From Favolaschia claudopus (lineage: Eukaryota; Basidiomycota; Agaricomycetes; Agaricales; Mycenaceae): a stretch of DNA of 64,000 nt. The number at the start of each line of letters is the position of its first letter. Positions within the stretch are counted from its first letter, which is position 1. Shown piece after piece: positions 1 to 13,130 of this stretch. The DNA is taken from contig JAWWNJ010000110.1 of assembly GCA_037176885.1 (NCBI GenBank), positions 124,001 through 188,000 of the forward strand, written 5' to 3'. The notes under the pieces are model-generated. The model was given only the letters and a program-made list of their open reading frames with translations, was not told the origin of the DNA and made no database searches. Position numbers and translations under genes: made by a program.

Positions 1-354
1 TCAAATGTCCCTACCATAAAAGGAAATTTAGATCAATCTCGACCTTTTGCTACATTATTGGAGGTTTTGGTTCGAACAGAGCACGTAGGATGATAGTCTG
101 GCATTTGATATGGTACAGCATTGACCTAAACAAATTTTGCTGGGGCTTTTTCCGCGGTGTTTGCCTCAGATTATATTCAGATGGCTGGAGCCAAAAGTCG
201 CTCAATACTGGGTCAAATCAAAAGATTGAAAGTCCAGGGTAGATTCTACTGGTTCCCTCACTCCTTCTGGCACCAAACATCCGCTTCAGAGTATGTGTGG
301 TTGGGCAAAAGGTCGAGATTGATCTAAATTTCCTTTTATGGTAGGGACATTTGA
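1..354. repeat. 50-bp inverted repeat at window edge
   Basis: Bases 1-50 are the exact reverse complement of 305-354, separated by 254 bp. The left arm starts at base 1, so it may continue outside the window. The right arm lies in the 3' part of a weak C2H2-like ORF on the minus strand, so a piece of that sequence has been copied in reverse orientation. No target duplication can be checked at this edge. Confidence 0.8.
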
Positions 355-861
355 TTTTGCCGCAACTGTAGGTATCATTGCAATTGCTTGGCCGCTGATC
401 AGAGTCAAGAGATTCATTTGTACCTGGCGCTGACTAGAAAACGTATTGCCGCAAATCGAACACGTATAATGTCCGGGAGCCCGACCCTGTAATATTGTCA
501 ATGGCGACCGCGACTTGACATTCGCCGAGCGACGTCGTTGCCTTCTGTAGCTAGAAATTCTCAGCACACCGAAGCCGCCCGAGGAGTCTTGGAGCAGGAC
601 GCGAACGAATGGCCGATGGCGGGCATGCGACACTCTTTTATTCCTTGGACATCTTGATCCATAGAGAATTTTCACCAGAGTTCTCTTTGACAAACCCACG
701 TTAGCCGAATCCGGAGTTTCATTCTTCAGATCTTTTTCCATGTTTCTATTGAACTGGCTCGTCTCGCCGCTTAAAATGAATTGAGATGTCCTGGTTACGA
801 TTAGTTTTCGGTGCTGAGGGTGAAGAGAGCTCACATAACGAAAAATGATACGTGCCCCCAT
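218..861 (-). CDS. possible C2H2-like zinc-finger protein (weak)
   Basis: The minus-strand frame from an ATG at 861 is basic and serine-rich and contains a zinc-finger-like start, YTCSICGNTFSSQR. After a possible short intron near 380-425 another frame reads CGKIKCPYHKRKF and ends at a stop at 218-220. The Cys spacing is suggestive, but a full C2H2 finger with two properly spaced histidines cannot be assigned. The 3' part overlaps the right arm of the inverted repeat. It could be a decayed gene or a chance ORF. Confidence 0.25.
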
Positions 862-1240
862 TTGCTCAGTTAAATTGGGGTAACATTAGACAATTCCAAC
901 CACATGTGTAGGATTGAAAACCTTTGGTTAGCGCACGCCGCAGTATACAGTATCCAGTCCAGTGCAAGCTAACGGGACGGAAAATCCGCCATCATATTGA
1001 TACAGCAAAAGCGTCAGCGAAAGGCTGACACACACGATACTTACAGTACATTACATGGATCCTCAAAGAGAAGGACAACTTGCATCAAGGACTCAAATTG
1101 CATCGCCCTTGATCGGCACACATAGATGCTAGGAACCGCGGTCAACGGCAAAAAGCGAAAAACTGAAGCTTTGGCGCACATTTTTCGTTTCCGCGTGAAA
1201 TCGTTTGTGCACCTGAGTGCGGCAGTTCCAACCATACCTA
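862..1240. other. intergenic, nothing recognised
   Basis: I see no conserved coding frame, repeat or RNA gene between the weak zinc-finger ORF and the 3' end of the F-box-like gene. Short ORFs here have no recognisable motifs. Confidence 0.4.
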
Positions 1241-1329
1241 TGATAACAATGGGAATCGTTCAAGATATGCAGCCGTGAGGTATGATGCTGACCAACAATT
1301 CTCTGGTGGGGTCCAGCCTCCTAAGAAGA

Positions 1330-2877
1330 ATTTATGCGTCCAGTGTCTTGGAAAGCAAAGAAAGTATACCCAACAAACCTTTGATTCTTTCGTCAAGAAA
1401 CCATATCCACAGATGTTCCTCCAGAAATTTAACCAAGCATGCATTGCAGTACGAATCCGTTCGCATCCAGCCATCAAACTCGGGACTGGTACGCATTGTG
1501 AATGAAAAGAGATCGCCGATAAAGGATGCCAAGTTCTCTGGTTGAGCAAGTTGTGCTGTGGCAGCATAGAAAGGTTGAGTGATGGTAGGGTTCTGCTTTA
1601 GATTGTTCTTTAGTAGATTGGGGAGGTAGATGGGGAACCGATCCCAGTCTGCGAATCGTATTACATGTTTATTCAAAACTTCATTATGAAAAGCCTCGAA
1701 ATTACACTCACTTGCTTCTGTGTATAACTGTAGACCCCCAGGAGCTGCGCATTTCGAGCCTGCACCCAATGTATCATCGAAACGCACCCATAGAGTGATT
1801 CTACGCACATGTATCATTGGGCCCGTTAACTTGATCTAAAACCCACTTCGACACCGGGTCCTCGTCTTTCGGGGGCGTTACCTTGCGCATCGTCCAGATA
1901 CTTTCCAACGGTAGTGAGAAGTAACGAGAGAACAGCTTCAGATCGACATCGTCGTCGTCGAAATCCGGAAATTCCAGATCTTCTTCAAGGATATCGTAGG
2001 AACGGTTCTCCCAGATAGTCATTGCGCCATACGGTCCAGTGGATAGAAGCATTTGCACTAAGCTTGCATCTAGGAAATCGTGATGTTAATGAGCGAATTC
2101 GAGATCGGCTTTGCAAAACGGCACCTGGGGCCACCTCTTCGCATATTCCTTGGAGGAATTTCGTTACCGAATGCAGCTCTTGAAGCTCAGTGGTGGGGTA
2201 TTCTTTGAGCATGGCCGTGCGCTGCCTTCTGATTTTTTCGATACACTCGTCATCCATATCTTCTGAGTAGCTTGTACTGGGAAATAGGTTGCAGAATAAC
2301 ATGACGCGGTACATGGCACGCTGGAACCGCCACGATTCTTCGGAGGTCAACAGACTCGTCTTGGATGTGCGATCCTTGTGCCTGTACGGAACTCAACTTT
2401 GACGGATGCGGAAAAGACTGTGGCCACACCTCAAACTGTAGATATTCTCCAGTTTTACAACGATTCGAGAATTCTTCTGCAACTTTTGTTTTTCTTCGGC
2501 CGTGATGACACTAATAAGATGATCTTCCTCGCAAGCTTCAGCCATTGCAGCTGGATCGGCGTCCGGAGTGTTGTACTCGTCATAAGGGTATCTCAACACC
2601 CGCAATGCCTGGGGAAGCGCGGGCCCAACGGCATTGTAAGCTACCGCTCTTGTAATAGACTATATCCAACGATTGAGTAAAACTCGTACACGAGGCTCGC
2701 AAGAAGCCTGTTATACATAGCTCTAAGCTCACTTGCCTTCGGATGTGTCTGAAAGACGCGATAGAAGCTTTTGGAAGTGATCATGGTAGACTGCAACGTC
2801 TGAAATGTCGGGCAAAACGTCAGAATACGGTCCAGGATATCATCGTCCACGGGTAAGCCATTGCCACTGAATAACAT
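1330..2877 (-). CDS. F-box-like agaricomycete protein
   Basis: This gene belongs to a large mushroom family of F-box-like proteins, usually uncharacterised and presumed substrate adaptors of SCF ubiquitin ligases. The likely start is the ATG at 2877, giving MLFSGNGLPVDDDILDRIL. The F-box-like helix DDILDRILTFCPTFQTLQ is followed by TSKSFYRVFQTHPK. The next exon reads SITRAVAYNAVGPALPQALR, the family hallmark. After a second intron come SLRHKDRTSKTSLLTSEES and WRFQRAMYRVMLFC. The C-terminal exons have NNLKQNPTITQPFY and CLVKFLEEHLWIW. The first intron (2660-2736) fits only a GC donor (GCAAGT) with a TAG acceptor. The exact 3' end is uncertain: a stop lies near 1332, or splicing may lead to about 1240. 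No frameshift is needed. Confidence 0.75.
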
Positions 2878-3109
2878 TGTGGGTGTCGGGAGAAAGGGGC
2901 GGGCCTTCCCCATTGGGACCGAATATGTAAACAAACACACACACGTGAGTGCACGGGACCGGGCCAATCGGTAACCGGTTGCCGACTTTTTTTCCTCCAC
3001 TCTCTGAGTCTGTATACGAGTTTAACAGCCTCTGCGCTTCCTGTGGTAGGAAACTCGAAGAACGCGACGTTAGCCTGCGGCCACGAGCAATAACATACAC
3101 GATAAACTA

Positions 3110-6100
3110 TTAGAACAAATCCACCGCCCCCCTCCTCCTTGACACCACGCCCACAACTTTACTATCGAAATCGAACATCCCACCCCCTTGCAATATCACC
3201 AGGTCCTCCTTCTCGTCAACCAAAGCCTTGCTATCCAACCCCAGGGCTTTGTGGAGATTCTTCGTGGAGAGAGCCATCGCGGTGGGGTAATCAATGGCAC
3301 CGTCAGCGTCCAACGCAGCCTAGATCGATTCGTCAATCTACATGACCAGGGTTAAGGCAGCCCGAGCGACATACCCAAGCGATCTCAAATCGTGCATTCC
3401 GAGCATCATAGTCAGACGCCACTCCGAGCGCTACGTTGACGCCATGCTCCAAGAGTGTAGTCACAGAGGTTTTTCGAGACAGAGGGGGACCGGGGAGACT
3501 GGGAAAATCGCGATTATTAGAATCGGCGAATGACTAGATGAAGAGGCAGAGAAAACTCACATCCGACGACGATCCCACTGCTCAGGATACGGTCTCGCGG
3601 GAGAAAGCACCACACTAACGCCGGCAGCACCAATCTCCGTCGCGAGCAAATGCGCCTCCGTCGCGCCCGCAAACGTCAGCCGCAAAGCGTTAAACCTAGC
3701 CTTTTCGAAATCCGCCTTGAGCTGGAGGAGTGTCGCCATAATGTCCGCGCTATGAACAGCGACCACCAGCGGTATCTCTCCCTGCGTATGTCAACGTCAA
3801 TCGAGAGCATCGTACATGGTGTAGTCGGCATAAGAGGCTCACATTCCTGACCCGCCGCCAAGGCCCCTCCGAATCATCAACCAAGAGCAGCTTCCGCAGC
3901 GTCGCAATCTGCGTGCTCACACTCGCGACCATCGAAGGATGAATTGCAATATGCATCGCCGTCTCGGCTTGCACAATCGCGTTACTCGCAAGAGCGCCGC
4001 TAGCCCCCGTGGCGAACGCCGTGCCAACCCCACGCATGAAGTCATAGCCCATAGGGGCGACAACAGCGGTGGTGACTCCTGCCCGATACGCAAGCCTATG
4101 ATACAGAAGTAGCCCACCATCAGAACCAGTGACATATACACAGTTGACGAAAACTCACAGAGTATTCCTCCCTCCAAACTGCAACCCATCCACTGCCCTC
4201 ACAACCGTATCCTTGAGTATCTTTGGCACATGCATCGTAAGCGGGTCAAACACCCTCCCATCCGTCGTTGACGCCTCAAGCATAATCTCACTCAACCCCA
4301 AATCCGATCCAAAGGTCGTCAGCCCTGGTGCCAGCTCTCCTCCTTTCAAGTCCACTGTCACCACCGCGTCGGCACCATCCAAACTGAATCCGCATCCCCC
4401 TTCCTCATCCATCCTGACCTCCTCACGCGCAACACATCGGACGGCTCCTCCATCCACGACCACCCGGAAGCTCCCACCATCCTCCCCGTCGTGCTGGCCT
4501 CCCCACACCCCAGCCTCCGTCGTCTCCACCCTCGACACGTTCACAAACATCACTACCCCCCGCTCCTTACGGCCCTCCAACGGCGGGAGCCCTTCGTACT
4601 CAATAGTCTTCTTGATCTCCTCCTCCCATGACGGCGTCTGCGGGACATCCTGGAACGCATGGGGTTTATGCAGCGTCGCTGGCTTATCGAGCTGCGGGAT
4701 GCCGTCGATGTAGACTTGGACGGGGGTGGCGCCGAGAGCGAGGGGATGGGAGTCCCAGATGACTAGGTCTAGGTACGGTCGTCTCAGCGGCAGTCAGCCA
4801 GATGAACTACAGCACTTTACCAGCATCATAGCCTACACAGGTATATTAAGTGTTCCGGATGAGCGAAAATAGCACAAGTAAAACTGACCAGTCGCGAGCG
4901 TTCCGACACGCCATCCCACCCCCAATGCCTTCGCAGGTGTCGAAGTAACCGACGCAAGCGCCAACGCCGGATTCAGGCCGTAATAATGTGCCTGCTGTGC
5001 CTCGTACATGAGATGTCGGGAGTTGATGACAGGATGGTCGGACTTCGAAAGAGTATCAAGCCCAAGTCGTATTGAGGAGGAGCTAGAGAACTCACCTTCA
5101 TTGCAGCAGGTATTCCATTATCCGTCAGAATACGAGGCGCAAACTCGGAGCCGCGATACGCTTCGCGTTTCTTCCTACAAAGATGTGTGGGATGAGCGAG
5201 GAAGGACAACGATGGACGCACCGGAAGTTGGATGCAAATAAGGCAATTGTAGGTATGCCGCCCTTTTGTCACCTGTCAGAGGTTGCGGAGGGGATATGGG
5301 GAGGAGGACGTACCCATGCTTTCTTCAATAGTTCTGGAACAAGATACGTTTCGCCCGCATGGTGGAAGGAGGCAACGGGAAATTTAAATTCGTTGGAGAG
5401 CTGGATACGGTGAGATAGAGGAGCAAGCCAAGGACCTCACATACCCGGATAATTTGGTCAAGATCCACTGCCTGCGATCGTCGAAGCACTTGCGAAAGGC
5501 GGTAGCGGCAAATCTTACCTCGTAACAATGCACCGACAGCTGCATGAAACGTCGATAAGATGAAGAGAACGGTCACACAAATGCGCACTTTGACCCGTCC
5601 TCGCAAGACATCCACCAGCGCCTCCCACTGTAAATTTTCCGGAAATTCCTCCTTCCCATCCCACATCCCCATCTCTGCCCGTCGACAAAAGTCGTCTTGC
5701 GAATCACGTATCTTCCGCGCTGTCTCGTACGCGTCGCGGAAAGCCCACGCGCTATCCATCCGGTTCTGCGAGTACGTGCGGGAGGGATTTTCGCCGCAGG
5801 CATGTCTAAAAAGTGTTATCACCTACTCTGTAGCAGTAGCGCGCACAGGACCTACTTCATGTGCCTCCATTTGGGACGAGTGTCGGAGGTGTTGAGACCG
5901 AGAGTGAGGGGAGGCTCGAGGAGCATAGCAGAGGCGGAACGCGCGGAGGTGGGGCGAGGCTTGATGAGGAAGGCTTGTCCGCCGATGTTATTGGCGCTAC
6001 CGGGAAGAATCTGAGCAGTGGTAACGCCCCCAGCAATAGCGAGCCTGAACGCATCGTCGTGCGTGTTCAAGCCATCGATACTTCGCAGCCATGGAAGAAT

Positions 6101-6631
6101 GGGGCCCTTCCCAGAATTGCCGTCGGATGCACCTTGAGAGAGAGAGATGAAGCTTCGGAAACCAAGAAGACAGAGAGACGTACCCAAGAGGTCCGGGGCT
6201 GAATAGACGGCAAGGTGGGAGTGGAGGTCGACAATTCCGGGCGACACCCACTTCCCTGCGGCATCCACGACGTGCAAGTTGTGTCGATTCTGAGTCAATG
6301 CATTCGGGATATAGCCGACACCCTGGACGACGCCTTTATCGAGAAGGATGTCGCCAAAGACAATTTCGGTGCCGTTCCTTGCGGCTGTGAGAATCTTTGC
6401 GTTACGGATGAGAACAGGCGGCGTGCCCTCGACGAAACGGTCAGAGCCCTGCGTCGTGCGAGATGCGATGAAGTTGGCAGTCGGCTCAAGTGAGCTGCGG
6501 AGAGCGAGACATTGTGGGGGAACTGGTCGAGCGAGGTGGGAAAAGCGGTGATTGGGGTAGAAGAGAGCGACGAGGCCCAGAAGAACGACGCCGACAGCCA
6601 ACTTGAAGCGTTGCCTGCGCTTGTCGTTCAT
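3110..6631 (-). CDS. membrane-anchored amidohydrolase (CE9-like)
   Basis: A long multi-exon gene for a metal-dependent hydrolase of the amidohydrolase superfamily; basidiomycete relatives are often labelled carbohydrate esterase family 9. The start at 6631 gives a basic N-terminus followed by one hydrophobic segment, LAVGVVLLGLVALFYP, so a signal anchor is likely. The metal-binding motif is in GIVDLHSHLAVYSAP (HxH). Later exons give SDHPVINSRHLMYEAQQAHY, then LVIWDSHPLALGATP, and further on AYRAGVTTAVVAP, VVAVHSADIMATL, GATEAHLLATEIGAAG and GVASDYDARNARFEIAW, which hold the expected downstream His and Asp residues. The stop is TAA at 3110-3112. Introns are about 50-60 nt, for example 6132-6182. 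The length (about 900-950 aa) suggests a double or expanded domain. The substrate cannot be read from the sequence. Confidence 0.8.
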
Positions 6632-7827
6632 TGGAAAAGCAGCTCTTGTCGTGGCCGACGGCGGCCGGCGGCAACTTCGAATGGCGTGATCGAACGCGCC
6701 CTCGTGATCGCATCGTCAACGCGCCGCCAACGTGTTGCGACGCGGCGATTGAGCTCACGGTGAGCTTGTAAAGAATAGAAAGTTTGAGAACGCTGAGGCA
6801 GTCTACCCTGAGTCGCAGTGGAGGTGTGAAGGGGAAGGATGAGAGGGGAAACTTGCCACTGTATCGATACGTGCTAGCTCGATGTCGCGCGCGAGAGAAT
6901 AACTGATTCTTGTGTCGAGTAGCCGCCGCAGACGCTGCCTATAAGATCACGTCGAGCCAGTTTTCTTCTTCCGCGAGAATTTGGGTAGGTCGCGCGCCAT
7001 ATCTGCGCGTCAGTGTCGGAAAGAATGGCGGTTCGCAGAAGATCGCAGGGAATCGGGGGTCTCTATTGGTCTAAAGGTCGGTTCAAGGTCGGTTGGTCTC
7101 CATACTCAGGTCGGATTGGGAAATTGAAATTCGATTGGAATTCGAGGTCTCAATGAGATCTGATGGTGTCAAATTGCTAGGGCCCAGAAGCAGCGATAAA
7201 AGGTGGGGAAATCGCTCGACATGGTGGGTAAAGCAAAGCGGCAAAAATGGGTAGGAATTTCGTACCTGCCTTTTTTGGAAGGCTGGCAAAAATCGGCAAT
7301 CGGTGCACTGTCACAGGTTGTGACTCTGTGACTCTCCTCACTGCCTTTGCTTGTTCCGCTGAACAGACCTTTTGCTTTCTCGTAACATTGCGCTCATTGC
7401 GTGCTGCTCGTTCGTTGGCATTTCTGAATATACATCCTACCCCCCTACTTACGCTACCCGACGGCAGTCTATTTAGTATTGAGTCTGAAGTGACTTCAAG
7501 TTGGACTCTGCCACCTCGATAATTATCTCCAACACACATCTCCGTGGTCCAAGAGTCTTCGGAGGAAACCGGACTCGCTTCTCGTGTTCAGTATGGTGTT
7601 TTCTGACACTTTCTTGACATGTGTTTTGGCCGGTCATGGAGGGAGATATATTCAACTCAAACACACACTTGACATGTATGGTCGCAGACGATCTCTTTCC
7701 TACGGAATCTTACCTCGTGGACAATTACAGCCAGTTGCCGATCGCTTGGACGGTTCTCACACTTGATGCTTCGAAACTCGCTCGAAAATTCTTAATCTAT
7801 GTTTTGTCATCTTGAAGAACGACTAGA

Positions 7828-7877
7828 CTTGCTGCGAGCTCAGCCGCGACGAGCGTGCGAGTGCGGCTGAGTGTAAG
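7828..7877 (+). repeat. 50-bp dispersed repeat with hairpin, copy 1
   Basis: This segment recurs exactly at 37,628-37,677. It contains a 9-bp stem CTCAGCCGC / GCGGCTGAG with a 15-nt loop. It ends in CTGAGTGTAAG, the same 11-mer that opens the repeat at 10,375. Confidence 0.85.
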
Positions 7878-10374
7878 AGCAGGTAGTAGACCAGTCTTAT
7901 GATGGATGTCGTAATAGCCTCAGAAGCCTGCCAATAGGGACAGGGAAGGACTGGGACAGCTTCCTCGGCTTCTCCGTTAACATCGGCGCACAGTGGCGGC
8001 TCACCCAAGCCACTGATGCAACTCCTCGCTTGGATTCGGCGCGACGGCGCTGTGAACGACGCTCGACAGTCTACAGACGAAGACTCGACGAGGCTCGTTC
8101 TTTATTACTCCATCTCGTAACTCGCCGCCATCGTCGACTTGTTACTACTGTCCCTATTCATCTCCATTCTGTTCTATCTTTCCGAGTCGGCTTCAAACTT
8201 ACCCTAAAGGCCTTTCCTTCCGCCCTTTTTGTACTCATATCATCCCACTTCTACCATTCAACACCGGTACCATCTTCACTGGCCACTTACATTCGTTAAT
8301 CATCACTACTCGGTTCTAACTTTCAACCTGTTCCTATAGTCGGTATCCCGAATGGAACTCTTGTGATTCTCGAGTTTCACTCTACGTGTGGCCGTACTTG
8401 ACATCACCGACACTCGTTCTTTGGCTTTCGGAACCTCCTGCAAACGGCCCCATGGCGCTCTCTGCTCGACACAACTACGAAATGTTTCTGGCGACTCGTC
8501 ATGTCTCTCACCTCCATGGCTCCTTCCATGATTGTATCCTGCATCCTATCGCCGATGGGCTCGATCTGTGATCTTTCTGTCGCTCTCTCGTTTACCAACA
8601 CTTCCCGCTACACATTCCCGAGTACATATCCCCCTTTGAACTTCTTCTTGGCTGTCAACCACTTCCCATTCCTCTTCGAGCTCCTCATCCCAATCTAACT
8701 CACATTTCATGCTCTTGGGTTTTCGATCGCAGGCTATCGCAACTCGACCCCGTTTACACAAGAATGTGGTAATTGCACGACCACTTCTGCTTCTCCTACT
8801 CGCCGTTTTGCCCCGGCGCGTCTTCTCTCGCTCAGCGTTTCACCACGGCTCCCTTACTATTCTCTCTTCGAGGCTCCGCACTCGCACTGCGCAGCTCTAC
8901 TCAGGTCGCCACTTCCTCAAGGCCGAATTCTCTCTCCACCTTCCTCCTCCATCCACAAAATCCAGCACACACTTGTTTTCAAGCAGATGGCATGCCCCAC
9001 GAGCGCCGAGTAGATCTGCTTGTGCCCTAGTGTATACCTTTATCACACATATGCAGAATTCAATGTCAAGGCGAGCTGAAAAAGAGTTGTTCATCGGATC
9101 AGGGGATACCGAGTCGGTTCAAATCAAATATTGTCTTTATTCAACATTCTTACCTTGTTGCCGAACATTATAGACTCGTTATGTTGATCGACTGGCTCAT
9201 CGTGTTCATCTTCGCGTGAGTCTATCTACTGCCAGTGATCTTGGCGGCTTGCCTTCGGCTCAACTCGGATTGACCTCTTTCTTTTCAGTTTAATATCGCT
9301 CAAATCTATGCCGCCGTCGATTCCTTCAAGTAGCGAGATGCATTGTTGTTGTGACTGGCTAAGCCAGTGGTACGTCCCTCCATCTCGTTTCACTCCCTGC
9401 GAACTCTCAGGCTGCATCTATCTGACTTGCTTGGTTCAAATTCAACAGTCTGGCTCGCATTGAATGCTTGGTGTAATGAGAGATGTACATTCAAGTTGTG
9501 GCTCTTTAAAGCACCTTCGGTGAGTTGGGTTCATTCGTACGTGAAACAATTCAAGCTCTTAACTCACTGTTTGATTTCAAGTTCTTGAAAGCGAGCGGCT
9601 GTCGACACCGAGTTCAATTGTGAGCTTCGTATCAATCTTCACCTGTTTTTACTTCGTTTGAACCGCCGCACACAAGACTTGACTGTACGGGCCAAGCTGC
9701 CTTGATTTCTTTCGCGTTTTCAACACTTTAAATTTATCGGGGGTTCATGTTTTCATTCAGCTGGACTGACCGCGTTCACAACACGATGTTAACTAAAAGT
9801 CCTCAAGCATTTGGCTATAGACATATGTTTGGACGACCAGTCACAAACGAGCGTCGGCCTTTGCAACGGCTGGTCGTCAGTGAAAGATCAAACGAGAGGG
9901 TGAGCAACTTGAAACGCACCGTCCTCCCCTTCACAGCGTCTGACTTGTTTTTCTTCGCACTGGACAGGTCCGACAGCGGGCACACAGTATACATTGACTC
10001 GGACTACTTTCCTACTCGGATAAGTAGATAAAAAGTATCAGCAAATCTACCTTGTGACGAGTACCGCAGCATTGAAGTAGGTCTCAAATCCATGACAGAA
10101 ACAAACTTGTACATGTGTTGGTAAACTCCAAGTTCATGAACGGCCAGGTCTGAATCGTAACCGGCGTCTCAAAATTCAGAGTGGTGGGCACGGCGGCATA
10201 GTAAGCACGCGATGTGACGCGCCGCATTGGCGAGGATGGCCGCCATCTCTTAGTATGCGCACCGCATTCTAGGATTAAGCGCGGCTTCCCAAGTTCGCTG
10301 CCAAGTTGCGGCGGCGGCGCTGTGGTTCTCGACAAGTTACGGCATGCCATCATAAGACTGATCCACCCCATCCT

Positions 10375-10524
10375 CTGAGTGTAAGGCAAGGTAGTCACGT
10401 GCGAGCGGACTTGGCAGCCGATCTCTTTGACAGCTGTCAAGTCTCTTTTCCTCCTGCCCTCGCGCGCGCTGCTCCGTCGACGGCTCATCTGACTCTCTCG
10501 CAGCATCACCTGTGTTTTTTATCA
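10375..10524 (+). repeat. 150-bp dispersed repeat, copy 1
   Basis: Bases 10,375-10,524 match 37,667-37,816 over the whole length with no difference seen. The repeat begins with CTGAGTGTAAG and ends after a T-run at TTATCA. It shows no coding potential. Confidence 0.85.
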
Positions 10525-12612
10525 TTCCTTTCTGGCTCATCTTCTCTCCTCCCAGGGCTTCTCTCTTTCCCACCTCTTGACTTCATGTCAGAGACATCTC
10601 TTGACTTTGTGTCGGGATCTTTGGGCTTTGCGCCGGACCTTGAGGACAACCCTCTCGTTTTCGTCGCTGCATCGTCAAAACGCAGTTGAAGTACTTCATG
10701 GAAACGATGCTACAAGGTCACATTTAATATTCCTACTCATATCATACACAACTAACAATTTCTTTTACTCTCGCATTTCTGCTCTCGGGGCAATTTGTCC
10801 GCAAGCTTCTGCAACAGAAACGACTCGCTCTCTCCGCGAGGAGGGAGGAGCATTTTATCAGTGCTCCTCTTCTGCATCCCAGCCCAGTGTGTCACCTGTT
10901 TAAACTTCTTTCCTTCCATTTTCTCTCTGTGGCCGTTGTCGTGGCGTGTCTAGCACTTTGATGTTGTACATCGGAGCCCTGGCACGATAGCAGAGACGCA
11001 CCACGCGTCTTGCTTTTAGTTTCACTCATTCTATCTCGTCTCCTTTTTATTTCTGGACGAGGACACCATGTGTTACCGTCTTGCGATAGTTCTCATGCAG
11101 AACTCACGGCTGGCCATTCAAGTTCTCTTTTCCATCCCCTTCTCTTCCCTGCGCAGTGTTTCTGCTTCCTCGACGTTGTCAATCGAAGCTTGACCACGAT
11201 GCCCGGAACGCTCTGACACTTCGTGTCTTGTATTTGTTCTTATCGTCTGTTTACCCGCGCAGCGCAGTCTGTGTCGGCGCTCGAGCAACGGTCATAATTC
11301 CACACTCCCAGGGATTCGTTTCTCTTTCTTTTCTTAATCAACACGGCTTCCTTTCTTCATCCTTTCCATTCCCTGATTTTGTTGAAACGGTATTTTCTGG
11401 CGCACCAATCTTGTACATTGCTGGCATGATGCTTCTGAGATAAACGGTGCCTCGCCGTTTCATCTCATCTTCTTTCATCTATGCCATGCTACATTGTGGT
11501 GCACTGGTGCACTCCCGATTTGTACATCGGAGCCCGCTAGTAGCGGCGTCTTGTCCTTTCACTTAAAATTATTTTATCCGTGCTCTATCACAGCATGGTG
11601 CACATTTATGCCTCGAATTCGAGCATTGGATCACTACTTTAATGCTCCTAAGACGCACGGCGTCTCAGCGTTTCGTCTCGTTTCGTTTCGCTCCCTCTCC
11701 TTTCATTTCATTCATACTCTCTGCCACATCGAGGACCGCGACACTTTGAACTCGGGGCTTCGAGGAACTTCCGCTATTCGCACCACTTCCATTCTTCAAT
11801 TGCCATGGTTCTCGAGAGCGTTGAAGACGATGTCTCGGGGATTTTGTTCATGGACATTCATCCTGCAGTACGAAATTCGTCGGATTTCTCGGCATCTCTC
11901 ATTGTAGTGTCGGTGCATCCGTCTTCGCTATCGTGAATCGGTGCAGTATATTCTACATTGATGTCACGGGAAACTCAATACCCTTGGTTGATCCTCGGGT
12001 AAACCGTTCTGGCAGATTGTCAAGGGTTCTATCTTTATTTCCTCAGATGTTCGGCAGCCTCGAGGTACGCGGTGCACTTCAGCACTGGTGTTCATGCAGA
12101 CATTTCCCTCCTCCGACTCCTCCTGCTTCGTGGGGTTCACGTTCTCCGCATTTGATGGAACATATTTTGTCTTTTCAGAATTTCAGTATATGCTCGTCGG
12201 GATGACCGGTGTTCAGCATCATACATACTCTGCATTCCTTTTGTTCTTTTCCCTTCTCATTCTGTCTTGATATGCTTGACTATTACCACCGAATCTCACG
12301 CCCTTGGCGAGATGCACCGCACATTGTATTCATGCTCTTCTATCCCACATCCTTCTCATTATTTTTCTGTTAACATTTGCCCGATACGGGCACACATTAT
12401 ATGGCATTATCATCATTCCCGTCAGGCCTTTGATTCACTGGGCACATTTATCCATTTCATTCGATTTTTCATTTGTCCATCCTTCCTCTGGTAGCCCTCA
12501 TCGACGGGTACTACACCTCCTCCTCCTCCTCATCCTCGTCTCTGCTGTTCTCAATGCTGCATCTTCATTCTCCTGGCGTGCCTGTCTCAGACTGAGCACT
12601 ACTCATCATCAT

Positions 12613-13130
12613 TCATGCGGACGCGCACCCCTCTTCATCGCGGACGCGCGCTCTCATCCTCATCATACATCTGCTGCTACCCGTCTTGGACGGCGCTCAG
12701 TTCATCATCCATGCGGACGCGCACTCATTTTCATCGCGGACGCGCGCCATCATCATCGCATGCCCGTCCTGGACGGTGCACTGCACATCATTCATGCGGA
12801 CGCGCCTCATTTCCATCGCGGACGCGCGCCCTCATCATACATCTGCTGCTACCCGTCCTGGACGGCACACAGTTCATTATCCGTGCGGACGCGCACTCAT
12901 CATCATCGCGGACGCGCGCCTCGGATCCTCGCGTGCCCGTTCTGGACGGTGCACTGCCTCATTATTCATGCGGACGCGCACTCATTTTCATCGCGGACGC
13001 GCGCCATCATCATCTTATCTGCTGCTACCCGTCCTGGACGGCGTATAGTTGATCATCCGTGCGGACGCGCACCCATCTTCATCGCGGACGCGCGCCCTCA
13101 TCATCTATCTGCTGCTGCTCATCTCAGACG
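12613..13130 (+). repeat. minisatellite, six units of about 83-92 bp
   Basis: Six imperfect tandem units each start with TGCGGACGCGC, followed by a TCATCGCGGACGCGCGC block and, in most, a block with CGTCCTGGACGG. Two unit types alternate, one with TGCTGCTACCCG and one with TGCCCGT, so the higher-order period is about 175 bp. All three plus-strand frames stay open, which gives spurious long ORFs. Confidence 0.85.

Noticed and set aside
7083..11907. Many small plus-strand ORFs rich in Ser, Leu and His
   Set aside because: They follow from T/C-rich composition. Neighbouring ORFs do not splice into a common protein.
12613..13130. CRISPR-like array
   Set aside because: The units are imperfect minisatellite repeats without constant repeat and unique spacer structure, in a eukaryotic genome.
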